Of a stretch of 61,819 nt of DNA, positions 9,543 through 17,449 are shown in pieces. How positions within the stretch are numbered: position 1 is the first letter of the stretch; every line of letters begins with the position of its first letter. The notes under the pieces are model-generated. The model worked only from the letters and a program-made list of their open reading frames with translations. It did not search any database and had not been told where the DNA came from. Origin of the DNA: Alphaproteobacteria bacterium. Its GTDB lineage: Bacteria > Pseudomonadota > Alphaproteobacteria > RF32 > CAG-239. The stretch spans positions 1-61,819 of the forward strand of contig CAAFZY010000023.1 of the NCBI GenBank assembly GCA_900767645.1, read 5' to 3'. The position numbers and the translations under genes are program-made.

Positions 9543-9576
9543 TTAACAAAACAGTGCTTAGCACTTACTTTGTTAA
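9543..9576. repeat. Long imperfect hairpin between pilin 2 and tRNA-Pro
   Basis: TTAACAAA (9543-9550) pairs with TTTGTTAA (9569-9576), and inside it AGTGCT (9553-9558) pairs with AGCACT (9560-9565) around one base. No T tract follows, so it is not a standard terminator. Confidence 0.5.
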
Positions 9577-9684
9577 ATTTAGAAGCGAAGTTGGCAAGCT
9601 TTGAAAAAGCGCGCCTTACGGAGCAAGAAAGATGTCGTAGACAGCTTGCGACCACTTAAATTATTATATAACATAAAATATTAA

Positions 9685-9761
9685 CGGGACTTAGCTCAGC
9701 CTGGTAGAGCGCTTGCTTTGGGAGCAAGATGTCGTAGGTTCGAATCCTATAGTCCCGACCA
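9685..9761 (+). tRNA. tRNA-Pro (TGG)
   Basis: A full cloverleaf: acceptor CGGGACT/AGTCCCG, D arm with AGCTCAGCCTGGTAGAGC, anticodon stem CTTGC/GCAAG around TTTGGGA (anticodon TGG), T arm GTAGGTTCGAATCCTAT, and encoded CCA at 9759-9761. Its 3' end is where the island begins. Confidence 0.95.
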
Positions 9762-9880
9762 AAAAAAGAGGCTTTATGCCTCTTTTTTTTGATATATGGG
9801 ACTTAGGATTTGAACCTACGACAAGTAGATTCAAGATAAAAAAGCCGAGCTCATCGTCAAAGTTGGGGCAGAGTAAAAAA
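9751..9880. repeat. Island boundary direct repeat, left (attL-like)
   Basis: Starts in the last 11 nt of tRNA-Pro and runs 130 bp. It recurs at 31503-31634 in the same orientation with only a few differences. It contains a terminator hairpin (AAAAAGAGGC 9763-9772 with GCCTCTTTTT 9778-9787) and, at 9798-9822, an inverted imperfect copy of the tRNA-Pro T-arm and acceptor end. Confidence 0.8.
9763..9790 (+). terminator. tRNA-Pro terminator
   Basis: A perfect 10-bp stem, AAAAAGAGGC against GCCTCTTTTT with a 5-nt loop, followed by T residues, directly after the encoded CCA. Confidence 0.85.
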
Positions 9881-10234
9881 GTTATAAAGAAATCTATCAT
9901 CAGTTCGTTTGTTTTTTATAAAAATAACCGTCAAAATGCGATTTGTGATTGTTTCGTCGCTCGGGTCTAGGCTGAGGTATTGATAATCAATGTCGTAATA
10001 ATCAATTTTCCAAAAGTAAATAATGCCGTCAACGTCAAAAGCTCCGAAGTCGTGTTAGCCGTTTGGGTCGTTATCCTTATTAAAATGGCTAAAATTGCGG
10101 ACTTTTTCTATAACTTTAAGCTGTTTATCTATCGGTAATTATGCAACTCTGCGCGTTATTAAAATCTAGCCGCCAGTAAAATTTTGCCGCAAATTATTAT
10201 TTAGTTCGCGTATTTTCTTAATTTTCGTGTCCAT
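9857..10234 (-). pseudogene. DUF3768 protein, three in-frame stops
   Basis: Read from the ATG at 10234 (GGAAGG ribosome site upstream), one frame of 126 codons gives a DUF3768-like protein: IRELNNNLRQNFTGG near the start, then DNDPNG-stop-HDFGAFDVDG and FWKIDYYDIDY. Stops interrupt it at codons 23 (TAG), 32 (TAA) and 60 (TAA), with no frame change. The one at codon 60 replaces the Glu expected before HDFG, a single GAA to TAA change. Its 3' end runs into the island boundary repeat, so the last ~14 codons are not native. DUF3768 is a small family of unknown function known from alphaproteobacterial accessory DNA. Confidence 0.75.
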
Positions 10235-10515
10235 TTTGCACCTTCCGTTTAAAACAGAAAGAGCCGGAATTTTTTCCGACCCTCTTATAAAATTTGTTAA
10301 ACTTATTACTTCGCATTCGTTACTCTTTTTATTTTTTTATATTTTCACATCCTCAAGAGTTCAAGTGAAGAATTGGTATTTTTTAGAGAATTGAATAACC
10401 AGTTAAGAGAATATTGACTTTTTCAGTATAATGTACAAATAAAAATAACACTCCGAATAAATCCATCGGAGCATTATGTCAAACTAAACTGGTTACTTAA
10501 TGTGCTTTAAGTAAC
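10235..10515. other. AT-rich gap without a gene
   Basis: About 280 bp with no supported reading frame and no convincing promoter or terminator, apart from a weak imperfect hairpin around AGAGCCGGA/TCCGACCCTCT near 10260-10290. Confidence 0.4.
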
Positions 10516-10653
10516 CTATTTTTTCTTATATGGAGTTTGAGCCAAAGCTGAACCAGCAGCTGTCTTGCTTGTTTTGCTAGTGCTAGCACTGCGCAAAACT
10601 TTTGAAGCTGCTGTCGCTGCTCTTTTACTTGTTTGTTTTATATTTTTAGCCAA
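10516..10653 (-). CDS. Small basic 45-aa protein (TTG start)
   Basis: Begins at TTG (10651-10653) behind a strong GAGGAGGTGAT ribosome site and encodes 45 residues rich in Lys, Ser, Thr and Ala: AKNIKQTSKRAATAASKVL, then RSASTSKTSKTAAGSALAQ, ending PYKKK. The repeating Ser/Lys/Ala pattern with AAGSALAQ resembles small basic proteins annotated as hypothetical in other mobile elements; that comparison is from memory. It follows the 103-aa gene at 10688 with 34 bp between, so the two probably share a transcript. DNA or RNA binding is possible from the charge but not shown. Confidence 0.6.
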   Translation of the reverse strand: MAKNIKQTSKRAATAASKVLRSASTSKTSKTAAGSALAQTPYKKK

Positions 10654-10687
10654 CTAAATCACCTCCTCTCTCTTTATTAAATAACTT

Positions 10688-10999
10688 TTAATACTCAATA
10701 TATGAAGATTTGCTACCAACTTCTGTAATAAGCAATCTATTAATAGTGCAAGACGAATATGACGGCTTTGCTTTGTTAAAAGCCGTTATAAAAGCTGATT
10801 TTGCTTGATCTTTAGAGCCTGAATACCACAAAGTTGTATTAGGTAGCAAATACTTATGGCTGTCGTTGTTCATCGTAACATAAGTATGCAGAACGCCGTT
10901 GCTAGCATCAGCTATTTCTGTTGCTGATACTCTGTTATCCGATAAGTCGTATGTGATTAAAATATCTTGGGCATCCCAATTAAAATTTGTTTTTGACAT
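10688..10999 (-). CDS. Hypothetical 103-aa protein
   Basis: The start at 10999 is chosen because AGGAG lies 8 nt upstream; upstream in-frame codons run into the promoter region of the divergent XRE gene. It encodes a soluble 103-aa protein (SKTNFNWDAQDILITYDLS near the start) without signal peptide or membrane helix. No family recognised. It opens a two-gene minus-strand unit with the 45-aa protein and is divergent from the XRE/ImmA pair, so the XRE product is a plausible regulator of it. Confidence 0.6.
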   Translation of the reverse strand: MSKTNFNWDAQDILITYDLSDNRVSATEIADASNGVLHTYVTMNNDSHKYLLPNTTLWYSGSKDQAKSAFITAFNKAKPSYSSCTINRLLITEVGSKSSYIEY

Positions 11000-11079
11000 T
11001 TTACTGTCTCCTATGATATTTATTGTTAAATGAGTTATAAACATCTGCAAACTCATAAGATACAACATTGTATCTCAAT

Positions 11080-11134
11080 AGCGAACATACATCTAAAAAT
11101 AATGCTTGTCAAATACAATTTTGTTCGTTATATA
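11080..11134 (+). promoter_or_regulatory. XRE promoter with inverted operator halves
   Basis: TTGTCA (11106-11111), 17 bp, TATATA (11129-11134) is a good sigma-70 promoter for the XRE gene. AGCGAACA (11080-11087) and TGTTCGTT (11122-11129) are inverted copies of one motif (7 of 8 match), the second abutting the -10 box. This fits autoregulation by the XRE protein; inference. Confidence 0.5.
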
Positions 11135-11176
11135 CAAATATTGTGGATTATGTGTATAACTTTAAACGAGGGAAGA

Positions 11177-11491
11177 ATGTCTACAATCGGTGAAAAGTTA
11201 AGGAAACTTAGGCAAGAAAAAGGGCTTTCTCTTGATGAATTAGCTAAAGAGACCCAATCTAGCAAAAGTTATTTGTGGGAACTCGAAAAAGGAACTAAAA
11301 ATCCTTCTGCCGAAAAATTATCAGAACTAGCAAAATATTTTGGAGTAACTCTTGATTATTTAATTAAAGAAAATGAAAATCAGACTTTTGATACTGCGCA
11401 AAGGATATTTACAAGAGTTAATAATTTATCAGAAGACGATCAAAAGAAGATTGAATCGATAATTGAAACTTTATTTAGTGATAAGAAATGA
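11177..11491 (+). CDS. XRE-family transcriptional regulator
   Basis: A 104-aa protein whose first 60 residues are a Cro/C1-type helix-turn-helix (IGEKLRKLRQEKGLSLDELA, then SKSYLWELEKGTKNPSAEKL). The tail is short and charged and may mediate dimerisation. The ATG at 11177 follows GAGGGAAG; the upstream frame has no ribosome site and covers the promoter. Its stop overlaps the start of the ImmA-type protease gene by 4 bp. In such pairs, known from ICEBs1 and many prophages, the protease inactivates the repressor after DNA damage or another signal. Its target here may be the divergent 10688/10516 pair. Confidence 0.85.
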   Translation: MSTIGEKLRKLRQEKGLSLDELAKETQSSKSYLWELEKGTKNPSAEKLSELAKYFGVTLDYLIKENENQTFDTAQRIFTRVNNLSEDDQKKIESIIETLFSDKK

Positions 11492-12381
11492 ATAAAGACT
11501 CTCCTCAAAAAGTAGCTATTAGGCTATCACAAATACTAAATATTACAAAAGGAGACAACCACTTTCCAGTGGATGTTACAGAACTTGCTCTTTCTTATTC
11601 AAAAAGCATTTGTTTGAGTAACGATGATTGTCTTATTGCTATTCAAGGGGCTGATTTAAGTAATGATGTTGATGGTATATTAGAAAAAACACGTGAAGGT
11701 TGGGTAATAATTTATAATAATTCTATAAAGTATTCAGGAAGAATTAATTTTACGATAGCCCACGAATTTGGACATTATTTATTACACCGCAATAAGTATC
11801 CTAATGGGCTAAAATGTACAAAAGCCGATATTTACAATGATAGCATCAAAAAAACTGTTGAAACCGATGCAAATATTTTCGCATCGTATTTATTGATGCC
11901 ATTAGATGATTTTAGAAAACAAAGTAAGCTATATTCTTTTAGTCCTGCATTGTTTGAAAATTTAGCTAAACGATATAACACGTCTTTAACCGCAACTATA
12001 TTAAAATGGATTGATATGACAGATAAAAAAGCGATGGCTATTTTTTCGGATAATGGTTTTATTGAATGGAAAAAACAAAGTACTTCTTTATATAAGACAC
12101 GGTTAATTTCTACAAAAAAGTCTTTCACGCCAGAGGAAATACCAACAAGCTCTGTCACTTATAAATTATTTTACGGTGAGATTGATAACAATTACGAAAA
12201 GAATCAGAATGGTGTATGGTGTAAAGAAGGAGTAACGACACAAGAAATTGCCTTTGTATCACCTGAATTAGAGTTTGCAATTACCATTGTATTATTTGAT
12301 GACGACGCGATTCCTTCAGAAGAAGACGAAAACATAGAATACGATTGCTATGACAAGTTTTCAGAACTAAATAATCGTTAA
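11488..12381 (+). CDS. ImmA/IrrE-family metalloprotease
   Basis: A 297-aa protein with the zinc motif HEFGH (92-96) preceded by INFTIA and followed by ETDANIFASYLLMP, whose Glu is the likely third zinc ligand. This is the ImmA/IrrE (peptidase M78) arrangement. The partner encoded by the overlapping upstream gene is an XRE repressor, its likely substrate. The C-terminal ~110 residues (after TSSVTYKLFYGEID) form an acidic domain I do not recognise. The gene ends convergently with the hsdS remnant, overlapping its stop by 2 bp. Confidence 0.87.
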   Translation: MNKDSPQKVAIRLSQILNITKGDNHFPVDVTELALSYSKSICLSNDDCLIAIQGADLSNDVDGILEKTREGWVIIYNNSIKYSGRINFTIAHEFGHYLLHRNKYPNGLKCTKADIYNDSIKKTVETDANIFASYLLMPLDDFRKQSKLYSFSPALFENLAKRYNTSLTATILKWIDMTDKKAMAIFSDNGFIEWKKQSTSLYKTRLISTKKSFTPEEIPTSSVTYKLFYGEIDNNYEKNQNGVWCKEGVTTQEIAFVSPELEFAITIVLFDDDAIPSEEDENIEYDCYDKFSELNNR

Positions 12382-13009
12382 ATTTTAAGTTTCTCACAAT
12401 ATTGCATTAGCTCGTTGACTTTAGCGACGATTCGTTTTTGCTCTGACAATGGTGGAAGTGGAAAAAGAAACGTTAATATATCATCTCTGGCTATCCTGGA
12501 ATAATACTTTTAGCTTTTGATTGAAACACTTGAACATAGTACATCAAAAAATATTTTAAGTAATTAATATCAAACCATTTATATATTCTAATAGCCATTA
12601 TTTGTCTTGCTATATTAGCCTTATCATACGATAAAAAACCTATAGTTCCTATAGTACCTTTACAAGTTAATAATAAATCATTTTTACAGGCTAATACTGC
12701 AGGGATTAATGTCCAACGATTTTCAATTATTTTTTCATCCTTGAAATTGCTTGCTCCTGTTATGTACGGAACACATCCTTTTGTATAAACATTAGAATAT
12801 TCTGTAGGTAATAAATCACGACCTGAAAGTAAATCAATAATATCGCCCAGTCTCACCCATTTCCAAGATGGTGGGATTGCGAATGGTACTTCATCGTTGG
12901 TAATTGGTGGTAGAGGTTTATCTTTTTTGATTTCGCCTTCTTTTATAAGTTTTTGTTTTTCAGCTTGGATTTTGGCGTATAAAGCCTCGGCTGACTCATC
13001 GTTGGCATC
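12378..13009 (-). pseudogene. hsdS fragment, frameshifted
   Basis: Reads as the second half of a type I specificity subunit. DANDESAEALYAKIQAEK with KPLPPITNDE is the linker, PPSWKWVRLGDI opens a target-recognition domain, and PLPPLSEQKRIVAKVNELM is the conserved distal helix. A one-base loss around 12490-12497 (GGATAGCC) puts a stop after SIIPG; shifting frame there restores IARDDILTFLFPLPP. There is no start and no first half: the 5' end merges into the end of the EndoIII-like gene. It belongs to a different hsdS subtype from the pieces at 14004 and 20030. Confidence 0.8.
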
Positions 13010-13817
13010 CTTTTATCATATTTAATGGAATACCTGCTTTTAATAGAGGACATTCATTAGGTTTGTGGTTATTACAAAAGTGGCGTTTATAGTTAATCAT
13101 AACTAAATGAACCCACCATGTTAAAGGTTTATCTTTGGGTAGTGTTATGTTTTTATCATACCCTAGTTTTGTTGCTATTTCCAACCAGTCGTGAGATTTT
13201 GTAAAATCTTCTAATTGCGCACGAACTATTTCATGAGCAATAGCATTTTTTCCTGTTTTATAACCCAAACAAGGAGCTAACATGTCTTTCATACCACTAT
13301 CAACAGGCATAACTCCACAGTAATATCCCTTTGCATATAAAACACAACATTGTCCAACTTTATACGAAGCTCCATCAACATTTTTTGCAATATCTGCAAT
13401 CATTTCTAAATTAGATATGTTTTTAATATCCTTAAATTTTAATTTATTATCTATATATTGACTCATACTTCTGACAAATTTTATTCTCGCATCAGGTAAT
13501 CCTAAAGGCTTCAGCATTACTTTCAAATCGTCGTCTGATGTTTCTTTTATTTCTTCATAAGAGTGCATTAAAAAATTATTGATAGTTTTAATGTAGCTAC
13601 CTAGCATTTGAAAAGATACTCTCGTACTTAACCCTGCAATAAGCATTTTCATACGCCAATCATCAACATCCTTAGGCCACCAAGGATTGTTATCATGAGA
13701 TTTTATAACAGCTTCTTTTACCTTTGGCTGAGATGCCATAATCTCTATAGCTTTTATTTGTTCATCTTTCTGACGCGCGTCCAGTTTAATACTCATTTTT
13801 GCTTCAATGTACGGCAT
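12996..13817 (-). CDS. EndoIII-like (HhH-GPD) DNA glycosylase
   Basis: A 273-aa protein with features of the HhH-GPD superfamily. GASYK (near residue 153) aligns with the hairpin GVGRK of endonuclease III, including the catalytic Lys, and PVDSGMKDML with the catalytic-Asp segment VDTHIFRV. A Cys pair near the end (CNNHKPNECPLL) recalls a partial 4Fe-4S loop. It would excise a modified or mismatched base, but the substrate is unknown. GAGGAGAT precedes the ATG. It lies exactly between two broken hsdS pieces, and its last codons overlap the start of the hsdS remnant. A role in restriction or in repair of methylation damage is conjecture. Confidence 0.55.
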   Translation of the reverse strand: MPYIEAKMSIKLDARQKDEQIKAIEIMASQPKVKEAVIKSHDNNPWWPKDVDDWRMKMLIAGLSTRVSFQMLGSYIKTINNFLMHSYEEIKETSDDDLKVMLKPLGLPDARIKFVRSMSQYIDNKLKFKDIKNISNLEMIADIAKNVDGASYKVGQCCVLYAKGYYCGVMPVDSGMKDMLAPCLGYKTGKNAIAHEIVRAQLEDFTKSHDWLEIATKLGYDKNITLPKDKPLTWWVHLVMINYKRHFCNNHKPNECPLLKAGIPLNMIKGCQR

Positions 13818-14003
13818 TTTCTATCTCCTCAAAAAATAACATTTGCTTTAATTATCACTGCAAAATCCGAGATGTCAAAAGAAAAAACTTTTGATACAAC
13901 ATATTCATCGGTGCCAGAGATTTTCAACGGGTCCTTCCTGGCGATAATTCATATGCGGGGACGCAAGCCGCGCCATATTTCTAGCGAAACAGAAAAATTC
14001 TGG
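13818..14003. other. Rearrangement scar without a gene
   Basis: No credible reading frame. ATTCTGGCT occurs twice nearby (around 13995 and 14060), and the stretch separates the HhH gene from the silent hsdS half; it looks like joined fragments. Confidence 0.35.
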
Positions 14004-14107
14004 CTAGTCGGGTATATCCCAAACCCCAATAAACACAAGGGTTATAATGGGGTATAAAAAATTCTGGCTGGTCACTTCTGCCTGGTCACTTTGGATAAAA
14101 AGTAATA

Positions 14108-14186
14108 TAAATGATAATTTATCGGCGGAAGTGAGAGCCGAAATATCCACGTTTGAAACATCGATTTCGCCACTCATAAGTTTCGG
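14108..14186. repeat. hsdS inverted repeat 2, silent copy
   Basis: 79 bp, inverted copy of 21179-21257 with one mismatch. It covers the distal conserved hsdS region (PKLMSGEIDVSNVDISALTS) up to the GATAAATTATCATTTA end. Confidence 0.9.
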
Positions 14187-14766
14187 TAACAAAGTGTCTC
14201 GAAGTGTCGCTAGACGCGTATTTTCAACTCTATTGCTTATCAACAAATCATAAATAGGTGTCATAATTTGCTTCATCTTTTGATAACACTCGGAAGATGG
14301 AATAATAACCTTAGCTTTTTCTAATTCTTCTCTTTTGATATGTCCCATTGTAGTTGCTTTATCTGCGGCAATAAACGCAAAATGCTCCAAATAGTGTTTA
14401 GTCCACAAAAAATAAAACCATTTATCAAAGTTTTTTGAGGTAACTTTAAATAAATGCTGATTCAGTCCACATTTTCCACCGCACCAAAAATCAACAAGCA
14501 AACTCCCTGACCAAGAAAATATAACATCACCATCATTTACTATATATTCGTTTTTAACATTTAAAGAACAAAGCTCTGAATTACTATCGCAAAAGCCTTG
14601 TCTTAACTCCTTTATTTTAAGAACTGGTAGTCCTTTATCATTTTCTGCCGGTCTAAATTTTTGCATAGCCAAACCATTTAAATAGTCGGCTATATACAAT
14701 AGATTTCCAACTTTCCAATCTTTTGGCATTGTGCCGCCAAAAGGTTCAAAATCCACAAACCACGAC

Positions 14767-14808
14767 TTAAACAACGCCTGAGCCTGCTGTTCTAAATTAT
14801 TATTTATC
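14767..14808. repeat. hsdS inverted repeat 1, silent copy
   Basis: 42 bp, identical in inverse orientation to 20560-20601. It encodes the central conserved helix (NNNLEQQAQALF) and includes the last codon and stop of the recombinase gene. Likely crossover site. Confidence 0.9.
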
Positions 14809-15792
14809 CAATGAACTTGCGGTGGGCGAGTTTAACATTACTCTGTTTAACCATTGCGTATTGCAAAGTTGTGTCAATTCTCGAGTGACCGAGTAATTTT
14901 TGTAACTGTTCTATTGGCATTCCTTTATCAATAGCCATTGTTGCAAGTGTCCGGCGGAATTTATGCGGATGCACCTTTGGAATATTCAAACGCAATCCAA
15001 GCTCACGCAGCCTAACCTCAATTCCGCTAATTTCTAAACGGTTATATGGCGATTTTAAGGATACAAACAGCGCGGAATTACTATCTGTCCGGCTTTCCAA
15101 ATAATTCTGTAAATGAATTTTTGTTCTGGCATCAAAATATACTATCCGTTCCTTATCACCTTTCCCAAATACCACACATTCTCGTTCCGTAAAATTTATG
15201 TCCTCGCGATTAGGTAACACCATTTCTCCAACGCGCATTCCGGTAGAGGCTAACATATCAATCATAGCCAAATCACGTAGATTTCCGCATTCATCCCGCA
15301 TTAGTTCCAACATTTCATCTGAATATGTTTCTTTGATATTGGTGCCGGTTTTAACCTTATGTATCCGGCGCACCGGACTTTTAATAATATAATTTTCATC
15401 TTCAAGCCATGCGAAAAAACTAGATAATATGCGCCGAATATTGTCGATAGTAACTCGGCTTGAGTTATTATTTATTTGATAGTCTGTTAAATAAGTACGT
15501 AAATCATCGGTTACAATTTGTTTGATATTTTTATTTACGATTTTCAGCATGTTAGAAATTGTAGCATTATAATATTTTATTGATTTTAGAGAGCATCCCT
15601 CAATTTTTTCGCCGATAGAAATAGTTCAATATATGACGCATTTGATATTTCTGCATCTTCAAAATCAATCTTTTCCTTGATTTCATATTTATAAAATATC
15701 CGTTCTAATGCGCTCTTTAATTCAATCAATTGACCGTTATCTGCTTTTGATTGCATCTCTAAAATTATTTCATTTATAACTGCTTCTTTCAT
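14804..15792 (-). pseudogene. hsdS-associated tyrosine recombinase, frameshifted
   Basis: Two frames together give a complete ~330-aa tyrosine recombinase. The first (15792 down to ~15610) encodes the N-terminal part, MKEAVINEIILEMQSKADNG through IELFLSAKK. The second carries ISNMLKIVNKNIKQIVTDDL, the SAM-like core-binding domain and the catalytic domain with STGMRVGEM (Arg), GKGDKER (Lys), HPHKFRRTLAT (His-x-x-Arg) and LLGHSRIDTT (His), with Tyr in LQYAMV. The frames join if the A6 run (T6 at 15604-15609 on the plus strand) had seven A. Enzymes of this type invert hsdS segments in other bacteria. The gene's stop lies inside inverted repeat 1. Confidence 0.85.
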
Positions 15793-15853
15793 TTTAAGTC
15801 TCAATTTTTAAGAATTGTTGCGATAGATTCCTGAATAAATCTTTATATTTATT

Positions 15854-15882
15854 TTGACTCTTAACACCATACCGAATATCAT
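15854..15882 (+). promoter_or_regulatory. Promoter of the hsd operon
   Basis: TTGACT (15854-15859), 17-bp spacer, TATCAT (15877-15882), 55 bp before the hsdM start. It lies between the divergent recombinase and hsdM. No clear operator was seen. Confidence 0.6.
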
Positions 15883-15937
15883 ATAGCAAATACGTTTACG
15901 CGTTAGTTTATAATTTTACAATAATAAGAGGTCTAAA

Positions 15938-17449
15938 ATGGCAGGGAAAAATAACGCCAATATTGGTTTTGAAAAGCAAATTTGGAATGCGGCATGTGAG
16001 CTGTGGGGACATATTCCGGCGGCAGATTACCGAAAAGTAATCGTCGGGCTTATTTTTTTGCGTTATATTTCTGCGGCCTTTGAAAAGCGCTATAATCAGC
16101 TTGTTGCAGAGGGCGATGGCTTTGAGGATGAGAAAGATGCCTACATTATGGACGGTATATTTTATGTTCCGGAAGTCGCTCGTTGGACTAAAATTGCTGA
16201 AGCGGCACATACTCCGGAAATCGGCATTATTATTGATGATGCCATGCGAGCCATTGAAGCGGAAAATAAATCGCTCAAGAATGTTCTGCCTAAGAATTAT
16301 GCCAATCAAGACCTTGATAAACGTGTTTTAGGCAATGTTGTCGACCTCTTTACCAACAATATTGATATGTCTGAGACCGACGAAGATAAAGACTTGCTCG
16401 GGCGCACATACGAATACTGTATTGCTCAGTTTGCCGCATACGAAGGCACCAAAGGCGGTGAATTTTACACGCCGTCAAGCATTGTTAAGACCATTGTTGA
16501 GGTTTTGAAGCCGTTTGATAACTGCCGCGTTTATGACCCTTGCTGTGGTTCAGGCGGAATGTTCGTTCAATCGGTTAAATTTTTACAGGCACATGGCGGA
16601 AATCGCGACCATATATCGGTTTATGGGCAAGAATCCAACGCCGATACCTGGAAAATGGCTAAGATGAATATGGCAATTCGCGGCATTGATGCTGATTTCG
16701 GGCCATATCAGGCCGATACATTTTTTAATGACCAGCACCCGCATGAAAAGTTTGATTTTATTATGGCTAATCCACCGTTTAACCTTTCTAATTGGGGACA
16801 AGATAAGTTACAAGATGATGTGCGTTGGAAGTATGGTATTCCACCTGCCGGAAACGCCAACTATGCGTGGATTCAGCACATGATACATCACCTCGCACCG
16901 AATGGCAAAATCGGTTTGGTGTTGGCAAACGGCGCACTTTCCACCCAAACCAGCGGCGAAGGTGAAATTCGCAAAAACATTATCAAAGCGGACTTGATAG
17001 AGGGTATTATCGCTCTGCCGCCGCAACTGTTTTATAGCGTTACAATTCCGGTTACATTGTGGTTTATCAGCAAAAATAAACCACAAAAAGGACGCACCAT
17101 ATTTATTGATGCGCGTAAAATGGGCTATATGGTTGACCGCAAGCACCGCGATTTTACTGATGCCGATATTAAAAAGATTGCCGATACGTTTACAGCATTT
17201 CAAAACGGCACATTAGAGAATATCAAAGGCTTTTGTGCCGTTGCCACGACAGCGGAAATTGCGGCACAGGATTATATTTTAACTCCGGGACGCTATGTCG
17301 GCATTGAAGAACAGCAAGATGACGGCGAACCGTTTGAAGACAAGATGAAACGCCTGACCGGTGAGCTTGCGGATATGTTCAAGCAGTCCGACACCCTCCA
17401 AAACGAAATCCGCGAAAAGCTGAAAGCGATTGGCTGGGAGATAAAGTAA
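15938..17449 (+). CDS. hsdM: Type I restriction-modification methyltransferase subunit
   Basis: A 503-aa HsdM, full length for the family. The N-terminal helical HsdM_N domain (NIGFEKQIWNAACELWGHIP) is followed by the AdoMet loop DPCCGSGGMF near residue 200 and the catalytic NPPF near 278, marking an N6-adenine methyltransferase. It works as an M2S complex with HsdS and joins HsdR for cleavage. It is the first gene of a plus-strand operon; the RhuM-Fic gene starts directly after its stop. GC is visibly higher than in the genes that follow (RhuM-Fic to the ATPase), so the operon looks assembled from parts of different origin. Confidence 0.95.
   Translation: MAGKNNANIGFEKQIWNAACELWGHIPAADYRKVIVGLIFLRYISAAFEKRYNQLVAEGDGFEDEKDAYIMDGIFYVPEVARWTKIAEAAHTPEIGIIIDDAMRAIEAENKSLKNVLPKNYANQDLDKRVLGNVVDLFTNNIDMSETDEDKDLLGRTYEYCIAQFAAYEGTKGGEFYTPSSIVKTIVEVLKPFDNCRVYDPCCGSGGMFVQSVKFLQAHGGNRDHISVYGQESNADTWKMAKMNMAIRGIDADFGPYQADTFFNDQHPHEKFDFIMANPPFNLSNWGQDKLQDDVRWKYGIPPAGNANYAWIQHMIHHLAPNGKIGLVLANGALSTQTSGEGEIRKNIIKADLIEGIIALPPQLFYSVTIPVTLWFISKNKPQKGRTIFIDARKMGYMVDRKHRDFTDADIKKIADTFTAFQNGTLENIKGFCAVATTAEIAAQDYILTPGRYVGIEEQQDDGEPFEDKMKRLTGELADMFKQSDTLQNEIREKLKAIGWEIK

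Larger units (their letters stand above)
14004..14808 (-). pseudogene. hsdS: Silent hsdS 3' half
   Basis: Encodes NNNLEQQAQALFKSWFVDFE, a full target-recognition domain (starting PKDWKVGNLLYIADYLNG), and the distal conserved part ENTRLATLRDTLLPKLMSGE followed by IDVSNVDISALTSADKLSF. It has no N-terminal half and no ribosome site. Its first 42 bp and 79 bp near its end are inverted repeats of the same parts of the complete hsdS at 20030. After ADKLSF it runs on for ~33 unrelated codons, so its native 3' end is missing. It lies directly behind the recombinase gene and is a storage cassette for an alternative recognition domain. Confidence 0.8.

Noticed and set aside
9713..9970. Open frames over both boundary repeats sharing a DIWDLGFEPTTSRFKIKK stretch
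   Set aside because: The shared peptide comes only from the duplicated att-like DNA and the antisense tRNA piece; no ribosome site or natural composition.
9857..10234. Stop-codon reassignment in the island
   Set aside because: TAA and TAG end many intact genes inside the island, so the nonsense codons in the DUF3768 and 31011 frames are better explained by decay.
10688..11068. Longer version of the 103-aa gene starting at 11068
   Set aside because: It would run through the divergent promoter region and lacks a ribosome site; the start at 10999 has AGGAG.
16583..17203. Antisense open frames opposite hsdM, hsdR, AsmA, Lon and other long genes
   Set aside because: Shadow frames caused by codon composition of the real genes; none has a ribosome site or recognisable product.
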